Shown here: positions 33,863-43,100 of the stretch, in pieces
Layout: the number at the start of each line of letters is the position of its first letter
Numbering within the stretch: the stretch's first letter is position 1
From: UBA6489 sp942490775
GTDB lineage: Bacteria; Patescibacteriota; Gracilibacteria; BD1-5; UBA6164
NCBI GenBank assembly: GCA_942490775.1
Contig: CALNYL010000013.1
Span: 124,001-188,000 of the forward strand
DNA: 64,000 bases
Direction: 5' to 3'
Notes under the pieces: model-generated
The model's input: only the letters and a program-made list of their open reading frames with translations
What the model was told of the DNA's origin: nothing
The model's database searches: none
Position numbers and translations under genes: made by a program

Positions 33863-34639
33863 TTAATATTTTTCATCTAGAAATACTGTTTCTAGTCAGA
33901 ATTTTTCTTTTATGTGGTTGGTTAGTAGTTCTGGTCATATCTTTTCTGTTTCCCGATGTCATCAAAGTAGTATAGACTGTCATAGTTCTTTAGCTAAACA
34001 TATTTCACTATGTTTAGCTTCTCATGTAATAAAAAGATCATATCATTTATCTTTAGATTCCATTAATATAGGTCATCATCATCAACTAATAAATGCTACT
34101 GATTTTATAAATTCTTTGTTTGAAAAATTATATAGTTCTTTTTGTAATTGCATTTCTTCTGCATATTCTTTTACAATATCTGAGATATTAATCTCTTTAT
34201 TAAATTTTAATCAGTATCATACTAAGCTTCAGTCATATTCTCAGAATTCTTCTAAAGTGTAATCTTTTTCTTTTAGTCAAAAAATACTTACAAAAGCTTT
34301 TGCTAGTCAAATATTATTTCATACTTCTTCGTGTGCATCTAAAGGTATATGTGCACAATAAAGTCATATATCATTTTTTATAAGTTTTTGGATTCTTTGA
34401 TACGAAACTCAAGTTAGAATTTGCTCAATTCACCAGAACATACCATGATGAACTAGTACCAAATCAACTTTCTCCTTTGTGGCTTTATCAAAGATATATG
34501 TGGTTGCATCAACTGCATATCAAATTCTTTTTATTTCTTTTTTAGTATTATCTACTTGTAATCAGTTTTTTGCTTTGTCAGTGAATTCGTTTATTTTAAG
34601 ATATTCACTTAAGTAGTTTAATAATTCTTGTTTTTTCAT
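33863..34639 (-). CDS. Nif3-like dinuclear metal centre protein
   Basis: 258 aa, the size of the short (no-insert) NIF3/DUF34 form. Metal ligands are visible: LVLVHHGMFWG (His-His), AHIPLDAH with Asp and His, and at the C-terminus GHRETEKIG with His and Glu. Glycine clusters SGGGG and LFITGEAKH are typical. Proposed roles include GTP cyclohydrolase-like or metal-storage functions, none established here. First gene of a minus-strand group with the Cys-rich peptide and mltG. Confidence 0.88.
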
Positions 34640-34746
34640 GGGTTATTTATTTTTTTAAGTAATAAATTTTGTAAATCTGTATGAAGTTACATAATAATAT
34701 TCAGATATTACTGCTTTTATAACTGTTTGTCAAAAAGGTTTTGGTT

Positions 34747-36033
34747 TTATTCTACATATCATTTTTTTATACTTTCAATATCTCATAATGGTTTGCTGAT
34801 TTGGTATATTTCATTTAGTATAAAATCTCTATAAATTTCATCTGTTACAAGCACAGTTCATCAGAATCAGATGGTTGTGGTTGGAATTATTTCTATTTTT
34901 GTGATTTTCTTATCTTCAATGATTATGTTTGCAATTATTCAATCTTTAGTTCTTCTTGAGTGATCAATATCAAAAATATAGTCTCACAAACTATAAACTA
35001 TATATTTATCCTTATATTTTTCTACACCTTGGTACCAGTGAGGATGGTGTCCTATTACTAGGTCGGCTCATGAATCTATTGCAAAATGTGAATAATCTTT
35101 TTGAGTCCAGTTAGGTCAATTTTTATACTCATCTCAGCAGTGCATATTATAAATAATTAAATCTACTCACTCTTCTCTAGCCTTTTTTATTTCAGATTTT
35201 ATCACTTCCTTATCTACAAAAGAACTACCAGCCTTTGTATTTGAAGCCTTATAGGAAGTAGGCCAAATACAAGATTGTCACATTAGTCATATTTTTAATC
35301 ATTTTATTTCAAAGATTTTTACAGAATTGGCTTCGTTTATATCTTTTCATGCTCAGAAATAGCTTATTTCATAATCTTTTAAATGCTTAAAAGTATCCAG
35401 AATTCACTGAGTTCAAAAGTCTCATATATGATTATTAGCCAGTTGTGCTACTAAATTTTTATTAAATGCTTTCAGTCATTTAAGATGCTTAGAATTTGCT
35501 TTAAAATTAAATCTTTTATTGACTGCTATTTTTGTTTGGTCTGTAACTGGGTTTTCTAGATTTAGTACAACCATATCTTTTTTAGATAAAAAATCTTGTG
35601 TTCCAGAAAAAGCAAAAGCCAATCATTTTTCATCTATTGCTTTTCCCACTCTAGAGCCTAGCATGATATCTCATAAGAATGCTATTTCTATTTTTTTGAG
35701 AATTTCTGGTTTTACTAAAACCTCTATCTTGAATTCTTTTCCCTTATAGGGGAAAGAGGCTACATTTTTTTGCTTTGTTGTATTATTTTTTTCATTTTTT
35801 TGAAATGAAAAAATTGTTTTGTCCCCCTCCTCTCCTTTAAGGAGAGGAGACTCAGCAGTGAAATTTTTATTTTCTAGATAATTTGGGATTCATTGAGTTA
35901 TATTCTGAAATGTGGTTATAGTGTTTTTGTAGGTTTGGTTATTGGTGTTTGATGCAAAAATATTTTTGTTTGTGAAGGGGAATAGTAGTATTGCAATTAT
36001 TGCTATAGTTGAGATTAATAGGATTTTTTTCAT
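34747..36033 (-). CDS. CapA-family metallophosphatase-like protein with palindromic insertions
   Basis: 428 aa. Signal/anchor MKKILLISTIAIIAILLF. The CapA (PgsA) fold starts at about 115: IAFLGDIMLGSRVGKAI, VVLNLENPVTD, AQLANNHIGDFGTQG, YNMHCGDEYKN, VIGHHPHWYQGVE and YIVYSLGDYIFD. Residues 56-106, between the anchor and the enzyme, are encoded by two family A palindromic repeats read in frame (peptides SPLLKGEEG and NVASFPYKGKEF). CapA proteins take part in poly-gamma-glutamate or capsule handling. An ATG 38 codons upstream is in frame but inside repeat B, so I used 36033. Confidence 0.87.
35720..35765. repeat. Family A palindrome inside the capA-like gene, copy 1
   Basis: CCTCTATCTTGAATTC, stem TTTTCCCTTATAGGGGAAA, end GAGGCTACA. 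Nearly the same as the intergenic copy at 39691. In the minus-strand gene it is read as NVASFPYKGKEFKIEV. Confidence 0.9.
35821..35856. repeat. Family A related palindrome inside the capA-like gene, copy 2
   Basis: Stem CCTCTCCTTTAAGGAGAGG; read by the gene as SPLLKGEEGDK, similar to the peptides encoded by the insertions in RNase R. Confidence 0.8.
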
Positions 36034-36056
36034 AAAAAAGATGTAGTAAGGATAAT

Positions 36057-36166
36057 AAAGTAGAGACAACGATTTATCGTGTCTTATTATTGTTTCTAAA
36101 GACATCATAAATTTATCGTGTCTGATTATTTTCTTAGAAGACACCATAAATGGATGTCTCTACACC
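36057..36166. repeat. Family B repeat cluster
   Basis: Three diverged units of the form AGACACCATAAATGGATGTC in about 110 bases. The last unit contains the stop codon of the downstream minus-strand kinase gene (36160-36162). Confidence 0.65.
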
Positions 36167-37248
36167 TCTATTTTTACTCTTTCATATTCTCCATTCTCTG
36201 CCTTCTCACTCATAATTTCTAAAATCTTGTACATTTTATCTACTGACTTTATTGAATCTTCTTTATCAAAAATAATATCTCCAAAATGCATACAAGCTTG
36301 TTTTAATGCCCCTGCTCCTATATTATCTGCCATTTTTGGGTCTACCCATCTCATTGCCATTCATCTGTGAATTAGTGATGCTGTGAAGTAGTTTATATAT
36401 TTTTGTGTACTTATAACATAATCTGGATTGTATTTTAAGTATTCTTCTTCAAAGCTTTTAGTACATTTTTCAGCAAAGTCTGTAAAATTTTTTAAATATC
36501 ATGCAATAGAAAATAATCAAAGGTGTCATAATAAATTTGGTAACATAAAATCTGGATCACAGATTATACTTCTTCCAAAATCAAACACCATATTTTCTCA
36601 GTTTGAGTTTATTGCAAAGTTTTTTTGGTCTCAATCTGTCCAAATTACTGTTTTTCTATCTTTAGCAACAAAGTCTTTTTCTATTTGATTAAAAATATCC
36701 ATTCTTCAATTATACAAGAGCACTTTTAGTTCAAAGAATCTTTCATCAAATTGTTTTATTGAATTTTCTATTTGTTTAAAATCTTCTCAGTTTTTTTCTA
36801 AGTCGTTTCTTAGTATTGCTAAAGTTTTTCATAGATTTTCTGCTGTATTTTCTGGTAATTTTCACTCTAATAAAAAGCTTTGTAGTAACGTGTATCAATC
36901 TTCTGTAAAATTTTCCATTAGTGTTATACAATCTTTTGGGAAATGTTTTATTATTTTCGGTGTTTTTACATTTAGTACTTTTTGTATTTCTATGTCTAGA
37001 TCATGGGTTGCTGGGATGTTTGAGAAGCTATCTTTTTTGTCTGCTGTTGAAAATATATTTCATAGTGATATATCTTCTTTTGTATATTTTATTACTATGT
37101 TCTTTGCCTCTCAGTTTGGAGTTATTAGTTTAGAATCATATACATCAGAGACTACTCATCCTGCTAATAGGTTTCCTAATTTTACTGTTCATAGGTCTTG
37201 TACTAGTTCGTTTATTTTTTGCTGTAATTGTTGTTTATTTAGGTTCAT
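36160..37248 (-). CDS. Kinase-like phosphotransferase (APH / methylthioribose kinase-like)
   Basis: 362 aa. Protein-kinase-like fold: glycine-rich N-lobe with VKLGNLLAGGVVSDVYDSK, strand NIVIKYTKED carrying the ATP-binding Lys, catalytic loop VIWTDGDQKNFAINSNGEN (Asp and Asn) and metal motif MVFDFGRSICSDPDF. The loop order and FDFGRS resemble S-methyl-5-thioribose and other small-molecule kinases. Substrate unknown. Its stop codon falls inside repeat B. Confidence 0.75.
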
Positions 37249-37296
37249 GGTTTTTGTGGTTATGGGATAAATATATTTATGTGTTTTAAAAGCTTT

Positions 37297-37542
37297 TTAT
37301 TGATGATCATTTATTTCAAATATTCTTAAAGTGTTTCATTCTATATATCAAAATGCTCTGTATTTTCTATTTATTCTGAAATAGTATTTTTCTGATTTAT
37401 ATGGTTGTCTTTTCTTGAAATAAACAGCCTTTAGGTTTCATTCTAAAATTAAATTTTTTGCTTTTTTGTACTGAGACAATAAGTTGTGAGAAATTATGTA
37501 CTCTCAAACTTTTCTGTGTTCCAAGATTTTAGATATTATCAT
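37297..37542 (-). CDS. RelE/ParE-like toxin
   Basis: 81 aa. Small basic protein with the RelE-fold C-terminal strands: KAVYFKKRQPYKSEKYYF, RINRKYRAFGYIEGN and LRIFEINDHQ. Conserved basic and aromatic residues at the end match mRNA interferase or gyrase-inhibiting toxins of this superfamily. Starts 4 bases after the stop of a 55-aa partner gene, the standard antitoxin-first arrangement. Confidence 0.75.
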
Positions 37543-37546
37543 AATT

Positions 37547-37714
37547 CTATAAATTTATAAATTCATCTTCTCATGAGTTTTTAGCCTCTAAAAGCTTTCT
37601 TTCTAGATATTCTTCATATATTAAGCTGTAGTCTATTGCTCATAAAAAATCTTCTACTGAATCATAAGAGGTCTTATTTAAATTTAGATTTTTTTTGAAA
37701 GTTACGGTAGTCAT
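37547..37714 (-). CDS. Putative antitoxin partner
   Basis: 55 aa (58 if the ATG at 37723 is used). MTTVTFKKNLNLNKTSYDSV is a short strand of the ribbon-helix-helix or Phd type used for DNA binding, followed by an acidic helix (EEYLERKLLEAKNSGEDEF) that would wrap the toxin. Directly precedes the RelE-like gene on the same strand. The family cannot be fixed from sequence alone. Confidence 0.6.
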
Positions 37715-37785
37715 ATTTTTCATAACATTATAAAATTATTACTTGAAACAAGTATAATTATAAAAGACAAAAAACAAAATTTTTT

Positions 37786-39516
37786 TTAATCTACCAAAAC
37801 TCCGCTTTGTAAATCTACCATCTCTTTATAATATTTTCAAGACTTAAGTAACTGTTTATGTGTTCCTCTTTCTATAGCTTTAAAGTTATCCATTACTATT
37901 ATTTCATCTGCTTTTTTTACTGTTTGAAGTCTGTGGGCTATTACTATTACTGTTCTGTGAGTAAATAGATTATTTATTGCTTTTGTAACTTTTTTTTCTG
38001 AGAAGCTGTCTAGTGCTGATGTTGGTTCATCTAGAATTATTATTTCTGGGTCTTTTAGAAATATTTTAGCTATCGCAAGTCTTTGTCTTTGTCCTCCTGA
38101 TAGTCTGATTCATCTTTCTCCGATTTCTGTTTCTATTCAGTCTTTGAAGTCAAATACAAAATCTGCTTCTGCTTGTTTTAAAGCCTCTTTTATTTCTGAC
38201 TGTTTTATTTCTTTTTTGGCTCAGTATGTTAGATTATCTATAATTGTTCAGTCAAATATTGATGGTTCTTGGGTTAGGTATCAGATGTGTTTGTAGTAGG
38301 ATTTTAGACTTATTTCAGATAGTTTTTGATTATCAATTATTATGTTTCAGGAATCTGCTTTTAAAAATCACGATATAAGTTTTATGAGTGTAGTTTTTCA
38401 AGAACCTGATTTTCAGATTATTGCTGTTTTTGCTCATCATTTTATTTTTAGATTAAAGTCTTTAAATATTTGTTTTCATGGATATGAGAAGTTTAGGTTT
38501 TTTATTTCTAAGTCTCAGTTTTTGTGTTTGAATTTTTTTCAGGTATCGTATCATTCTATTCTTGGAGTATTATCAAAAAGCTCATATAATTTTTCTACTT
38601 TTACATAGTTTTTTGTGAAGTCTTTATAGAAGTTTACTGCTTCTCATACTTTTGAGTCAAGAAGTGTTAGTACTGCTGTGATTGCTAAAAAGTCTGATAT
38701 GCTATAATTTCAATTTATTACTCATACTCATACTATAAATATTGCTCAGACTTTTAAAAGGCTATTGATACTTCTGTTTAGTCAGAAGTTTATTTCTAAC
38801 CAGAATATCCTTTTTAGGAAGTGAATTTTAAATTTATCTGTTAAATGGTTTAGTATACTTATTTCTTTATCTATTCTATCATTTTGAAGGATTTCAAATT
38901 TTGACATAATAATTTTTACAAGACTCTTAGTATATAGATTTTCATAATCTGCCATTTTACTTCTTTCTTTTACTGCTGGTATATTGACTACTTTGGTCAT
39001 GAATAATAGGAGTAGTATTATTAGAATTACTATTAGTATGTATATTCATATTATTTTATAGATGTAAATTAGAGAGAATAAAAATGAAAATGATATTTGT
39101 CCTCAGAAGTAGAAAAGGTCTGAAAGTTTTTGAGTCCATGCATCTATTCATCTTTCCATTAGGGCTACTAATTTTCAAGTTCATATTTTCTCGTAACTAT
39201 TATTTTCAAATTTTACAAAATCTTTTATATATCTTTTTTGTATAAATTTCTTTGTATTTACATAAAATATAGGAAATAGATCTTTTCCGAACCATCTTAT
39301 AATATGATTAAATACTATGAGTCCTAAGAAAAGGTAGCTTAGTTTGTAAATGTTTTCTATGTTTTTACTCTCTATTTCCTCAGTAATTTTTTTTAGTATT
39401 TCTACTGAGTAGATCCAGAAAAATGAGCTATAGGCTGTGAATAGAATAAACAGAAAGGTTAACCACTTTTGAGATTTACATGGTTCTAGGAATCTTTTTA
39501 TTTCTTTTATGTTCAT
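37786..39516 (-). CDS. ABC exporter half-transporter
   Basis: 576 aa, fused membrane and ATPase domains in one chain (MsbA/MDR-like). About six helices in residues 1-310 (KWLTFLFILFTAYSSFFWI, YLFLGLIVFNHII, IYILIVILIILLLLFM and others). ATPase: Walker A IGKSGSGKTTLIKL at about 375, Q-loop YLTQEPSIFDG, signature IRLSGGQRQRLAIAK, Walker B EIIILDEPTSALD and H-loop IVIAHRLQTV. Substrate unknown. Paralogous to the gene at 50631-52352, sharing a C-terminus ending in DLQSG. An upstream in-frame ATG would read through the tRNA gene and is rejected. Confidence 0.93.
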
Positions 39517-39600
39517 AGGAGTAATAGGTAAAAAGTGTAAGTTTATTTCTATAAAAAAATAAAAACATTCTTTTGGAAAAGAATGTTTTTTGTTTTTTTC

Positions 39601-39685
39601 TGGTGCCCAAAGCGAGAATCGAACTCGCACAGCCGAAGCTATGGGTTTTTGAGACCCACGTGTCTACCAATTCCACCATTTGGGC
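39601..39685 (-). tRNA. tRNA-Leu (CAA)
   Basis: 85-base tRNA with long variable arm. Acceptor GCCCAAA pairs with TTTGGGC, and CCA is encoded at the end. Anticodon arm TGGGT-CTCAAAA-ACCCA puts CAA at the decoding position, reading TTG. T arm GCGAGTTCGATTCTCGC is canonical. Variable-arm stem around TAGCTTCGGCTG. Confidence 0.97.
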
Positions 39686-39690
39686 AAGAA

Positions 39691-39735
39691 ACCTCTATCT
39701 TGAATTCTTTCTCCTTTCTGGGGAAAGAGGCTACA
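39691..39735. repeat. Family A palindromic repeat
   Basis: CCTCTATCTTGAATTC, stem TTTCTCCTTTCTGGGGAAAG, end AGGCTACA. It is the closest intergenic relative of the copies inside the capA-like and RlmD-like genes. Confidence 0.85.
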
Positions 39736-39747
39736 AATTTTACTACA

Positions 39748-39793
39748 TGTAGCCCTTTTCTCCTGTGAAGAAGAGAAGATTCAGATGAGAGGT
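39748..39793. repeat. Family A palindromic repeat, inverted copy
   Basis: TGTAGCCCTTTTCTCC...GAAGAGAAGATTCAG then GATGAGAGGT, facing the preceding copy. Confidence 0.7.
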
Positions 39794-39833
39794 CTAAATT
39801 ATAGACTTAAAAAATCCTTAACTTAATGGCTTT

Positions 39834-39854
39834 GGGTTAAAACCCTCTATTGAC
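39834..39854. repeat. Short repeat D, copy 2
   Basis: GGGTTAAAACCCTCTATTGAC, one mismatch from the copy beside the CRISPR array end. Confidence 0.5.
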
Positions 39855-39963
39855 CAACTGTTACTATTTTTTCCATACAAATCTTAATTTTGCTTGAGCA
39901 TTATAATCAAATCTTTATTTTTGCAAATTTTTAGTTGAGAAATATTTCTAGCATCCTATTTAA

Positions 39964-39990
39964 AAGACACCATAAATGGGTATCTCTACT
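39964..39990. repeat. Family B repeat
   Basis: AAGACACCATAAATGGGTAT followed by CTCTAC; an imperfect palindrome around CATAAATG. Confidence 0.6.
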
Positions 39991-40083
39991 AATCTCTTCC
40001 TTTTGTAAGGGAAGTGTTTGAAAATGAGTGAAAAGCGATGAATTCAGACTAAAGATGAAAATTTTCTTTAATCTTAAACAAAT

Positions 40084-40419
40084 CTATTCATAAATCATAA
40101 AGTTATTATTTTCTATATCTTGTAAATTTTTATTTTGATTTTCTAGAATTTTTCTCTCAAACTTTTCGAAAATTATATTTTCTCCACAATTTTTATCTTT
40201 TTTTAGGCATAGTATTATAGGAATAATATTTCAACTTTTTGTTATAATGACAACTCATCTGTAAGATATTCCTAAAAGGTTAAACTTGAATTTTAAATAT
40301 GGATGCTTTAGCACAATTAGGTTGTATGTTTTTAGTTTTTCTACAAATTTAATTTTGTTAAATAGTTTTATTTTTGATATATATTTTTTTTCAAAATGTT
40401 TGGTTATATAAATTTTCAT
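40084..40419 (-). CDS. Putative toxin of the RelE/ParE type
   Basis: 111 aa, basic. Starts KIYITKHFEKKYISKI, the N-terminal helix pattern of RelE-like proteins, then FNLLGISYRGVVII and IIPIILCLKKDKNCG as central strands. It follows an RHH-like partner with 7 bases between, and an inverted-repeat operator lies upstream of the pair. Family assignment is by pattern only. Confidence 0.55.
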
Positions 40420-40426
40420 ATCTTAA

Positions 40427-40699
40427 TTAATCTATTAAAGAGCAAATTTTATCATAGTCTTTTTTTCACTTCTTTTTTAATGAATCTATTTCTTCTTTTC
40501 TAAATTCTTCTATTTCAAAAGTTTCAAGAAATTCCTCTTCTGCTTTTTTTAAAAATTTTTCTCTTTCAAAGTATAGATTTAAGGCAATATTAACAACTTT
40601 CGATTTATTTTTATAATTTCCTAGTTTTTCTGCAAAATTATTCTTTATAGTGAATGTACTTTTTTGAGTTCAGGTTGTATTTGTAACTGATGCTGTCAT
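40427..40699 (-). CDS. Putative ribbon-helix-helix antitoxin
   Basis: 90 aa. The N-terminal segment QKSTFTIKNNFAEKLG and the helix NKSKVVNIALNLYFER fit the strand-helix-helix of RHH repressors. A long charged C-terminal helix (KKAEEEFLETFEIEEFRKEE) would bind the toxin. Upstream gene of a probable toxin-antitoxin pair. Confidence 0.6.
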
Positions 40700-40717
40700 A
40701 TTTTTTTATTAAAAATA

Positions 40718-40751
40718 AAAGTATTACAATATTATATATTTGTAATACTTT
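40718..40751. promoter_or_regulatory. Inverted-repeat operator between antitoxin and RNase R genes
   Basis: Arms AAAGTATTACAA and TTGTAATACTTT separated by 10 AT bases. It lies 19 bases before the antitoxin start and 26 before the rnr start, as expected for an autoregulatory RHH operator over divergent promoters. It could alternatively act as a terminator. Confidence 0.55.
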
Positions 40752-40776
40752 TGCAAATTTTTAGTTAATAAATATA

Positions 40777-42903
40777 ATGTTTTTAGTTTATTATGGGTAT
40801 TTTACTAAAAAATCAATGAAAGAAATAAAAACAATAAAATGAATCTATAGCCAAAATCAGAGTGGTGATTTTGGTTTTGTTGATCCTATTTTGGATGAAA
40901 TAGATGGGAAAAAAAGAGAAAAAGTGAAGTGATATTTTGTTCACTTCAAAAATAAAAAAGATGCCTTAGATTGAGATGAAGTTTTGGCAACTATAAAGAT
41001 ATTTAAGTGAAGGGAAGAGGCTATTATAACTAAGATAGTTAACAGAACCGATAAAATTTTTATATGAAAATTCAGAGAATGAAAAAGTAAAAAATTCTGA
41101 TTTGTTATACTTAAAAGTAAATGAATTAAAAAAGATATTTTTATTCCTTGAAAATTTATATGAAATGCAAAGGATTGAGATATGGTTTGAGTTGTAATAA
41201 AAAAGTGGAAATGAAGGAGTCCTGAGGGAAAAATCGTAGAAAATTTATGAAAAGGTAATGACAGAGAGATAGATGTTAGATGATTTATTTTGGAAGCTAG
41301 TTTTAGGGGAAGATTTCCTGAAAGTGTTTTAAATGAGGTGGGGAAGTATTGACCATCCTCTAGACCCCTCCTTAGTAAGGAGGGGGGAACTGAAACAAGT
41401 TTTCTAAATAAAAATGAACTTAAGAAAAGAAAAGATTTTAGAAAGCTTTTTACTTTTACTGTTGATTGAGAGGATGCGAAGGATTTAGATGATGCTATTA
41501 GTTTGGTTTATGTTTCTCAATCTGTTTGAGACCACCCCCAACCCCTTCTTACTAAGGAGGGGGGTAAGGCTCATTCTAATACTATTGTTAGAAGAGAGGG
41601 GGGATATTATAAACTTTTTGTTCATATTGCTGATGTGGCTCATTATGTGAGGGAGGGGTCTAGTTTGGATATAGAAGCTATTAAGAGGGCTACTAGTGTA
41701 TATTTACCTGATAGGGTTTTGCCTATGCTTCCAGAGATTTTATCAAATGGACTTTGTAGTTTAAATCCTGATACTTCTAAGCTTTGTTTGACTTGTGAGA
41801 TGCATATTTCAGAGAGTGGTGATTTGAGAAAGACTATAGTTTATGAGGGGGTTATAGAGAGTGATTTTAGGTTGACTTATAAGGAGGTGGATGAAATAGT
41901 GGCTTGAAGGTTGAAGGAGGGGGATGAGTTGATGTTTTGAAAAAAGGTAAGTGGGGAATTGTTGGAAACTATATTTCTTGCTAATAGACTAAAAAATAAT
42001 ATTTGAGAGTATAGAAAAGTCGCTTGAACTTTGGATTTTGATTTTCCTGAAATAAAGCTTGAGATAGATGATGAAAAAAATGTAAAGGGTATAAAAAGAT
42101 ATCCTAGATTTGATTCTAATAAATTGATAGAGATGTTTATGGTGAGCTGTAATGAGGCGGTTTCTAGAAAGTTTTTTAGATTTCCTTTTTTGTATAGGAT
42201 TCATGAAGCTCCTAGTTTTGAGGATGTTGAAAAATTGCAGGGGGTTTTGGATATGTTTTGAGTTAATTTTAAACTAGAGAATGCTACTACAAAGGAGTTT
42301 TCTGATTTGCTTGAAAGAATTGGTTCTAGTATGAGTGCTTCTAAAAAAATATTTCTGGAGAATAGTGTATTGAGGGCTTTGTCTAAGGCTGTTTATTCTA
42401 GTGAGAATTTGGGGCATTTTTGACTTGGTTTGAAGTATTATAGTCATTTTACTTCGCCGATTAGGAGGTATCCTGATTTACAGATTCATAGGATTATAAA
42501 GGAAAAGTTGTCTTGAGGTTTGGATAAAAATAGGCTTCATCATTATAAGACTATTTTAGATTGAGTTGCTAATAGTTCTTCTACTCAGGAGAGGAAGGCA
42601 GAGAAGTTAGAATATAAAGTTAAGGATTATTATATTGTTAAGCATTATAAAAATAAAATTTGAGAGAGATTTAAGGCTAGTATTGTTGGTGTAATTCCTG
42701 TTTGATTTTTTGTTCAGCTAGAGAATGGTGTGGAGGGGCTTGTGGAGATTGGAGATAAGTATAGGATTAAAGAGGAGTTTTGAATTATTGAGGATGTTGT
42801 GAGTAAGAAGGTTTATAATTTGGGTGATGAATTAGATGTCGAGTTGGTGGGTGCGGATGAGGAAAGGATTAGATTAAATTTCGGGGTAGTAGGGCAATTA
42901 TAA
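40777..42903 (+). CDS. rnr: Ribonuclease R with two palindromic insertions
   Basis: 708 aa, 3'-5' exoribonuclease of the RNB family. The N-terminal cold-shock-like region (SGDFGFVDP, DIFIPGKFIGNAKDGDMV) leads to the RNB core: TVDGEDAKDLDDAISLV with the metal-binding Asp cluster, KLFVHIADVAHYVREGS, LPMLPEILSNGLCSLNP, and HFTSPIRRYPDLQIHRI. The S1 domain ends the protein (GVEGLVEIGD). Two insertions encoded by family A palindromes interrupt it: about residue 190-208 (PLLSKEGG) before the core, and about 250-275 (PLLTKEGG) in the loop between the Asp cluster and the HIADV strand. That loop tolerates variation in other RNase R proteins, so the enzyme is probably functional. Confidence 0.94.
41351..41395. 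repeat. Family A palindrome inside rnr, copy 1
   Basis: Stem CCCCTCCTTAGTAAGGAGGGG, perfect 21 bases around GT. Read in frame as RPLLSKEGGTE. Confidence 0.9.
41529..41572. repeat. Family A palindrome inside rnr, copy 2
   Basis: Stem CCCCTTCTTACTAAGGAGGGG. Same frame as copy 1, read as QPLLTKEGGKA, within the loop after the Asp cluster. Confidence 0.9.
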
Positions 42904-42972
42904 TCCACCCCTGCCCTAAAGGATACACTTCGTAAAATCCCTTCATTTAATACTAAAGGAAGGAAGCTACAA
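42901..42972. repeat. Family A long-form repeat
   Basis: Starts TAATCCACCCCTGCCC, includes CTAAAGGATACACTTCGTAA and ends GGAAGGAAGCTACA. It supplies the TAA stop of rnr. The same long form recurs at 52387. Confidence 0.75.
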
Positions 42973-43100
42973 TTGTTTTTACTTGTTTTTAGTTATTTTT
43001 TCTCTTTTCTGATTTGGGGAAGGGATTTTTTTGTGGAAAATTTGCAGATTTTCGCCAAATATGATAGAGTAACTATAATATTTGGTTTATTTTGTAGATT

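Larger units (their letters stand above)
39794..40083. other. Intergenic region with small repeats
   Basis: About 290 non-coding bases. Contains repeat D (39834-39854), a word TTTTGCAAATTTTTAGTT that recurs before the RNase R gene at about 40750, and one repeat B copy (39964-39990). No gene seen. Confidence 0.5.

Noticed and set aside
34655..34746. Extension of the CapA-like protein to a later TAA at 34655
   Set aside because: It is in another frame; the coding frame ends at TAA 34747-34749.
39476..39679. Open frames overlapping the tRNA gene, including an N-terminal extension of the ABC exporter
   Set aside because: They run through the tRNA-Leu acceptor and anticodon arms; the exporter start at 39516 is sufficient.
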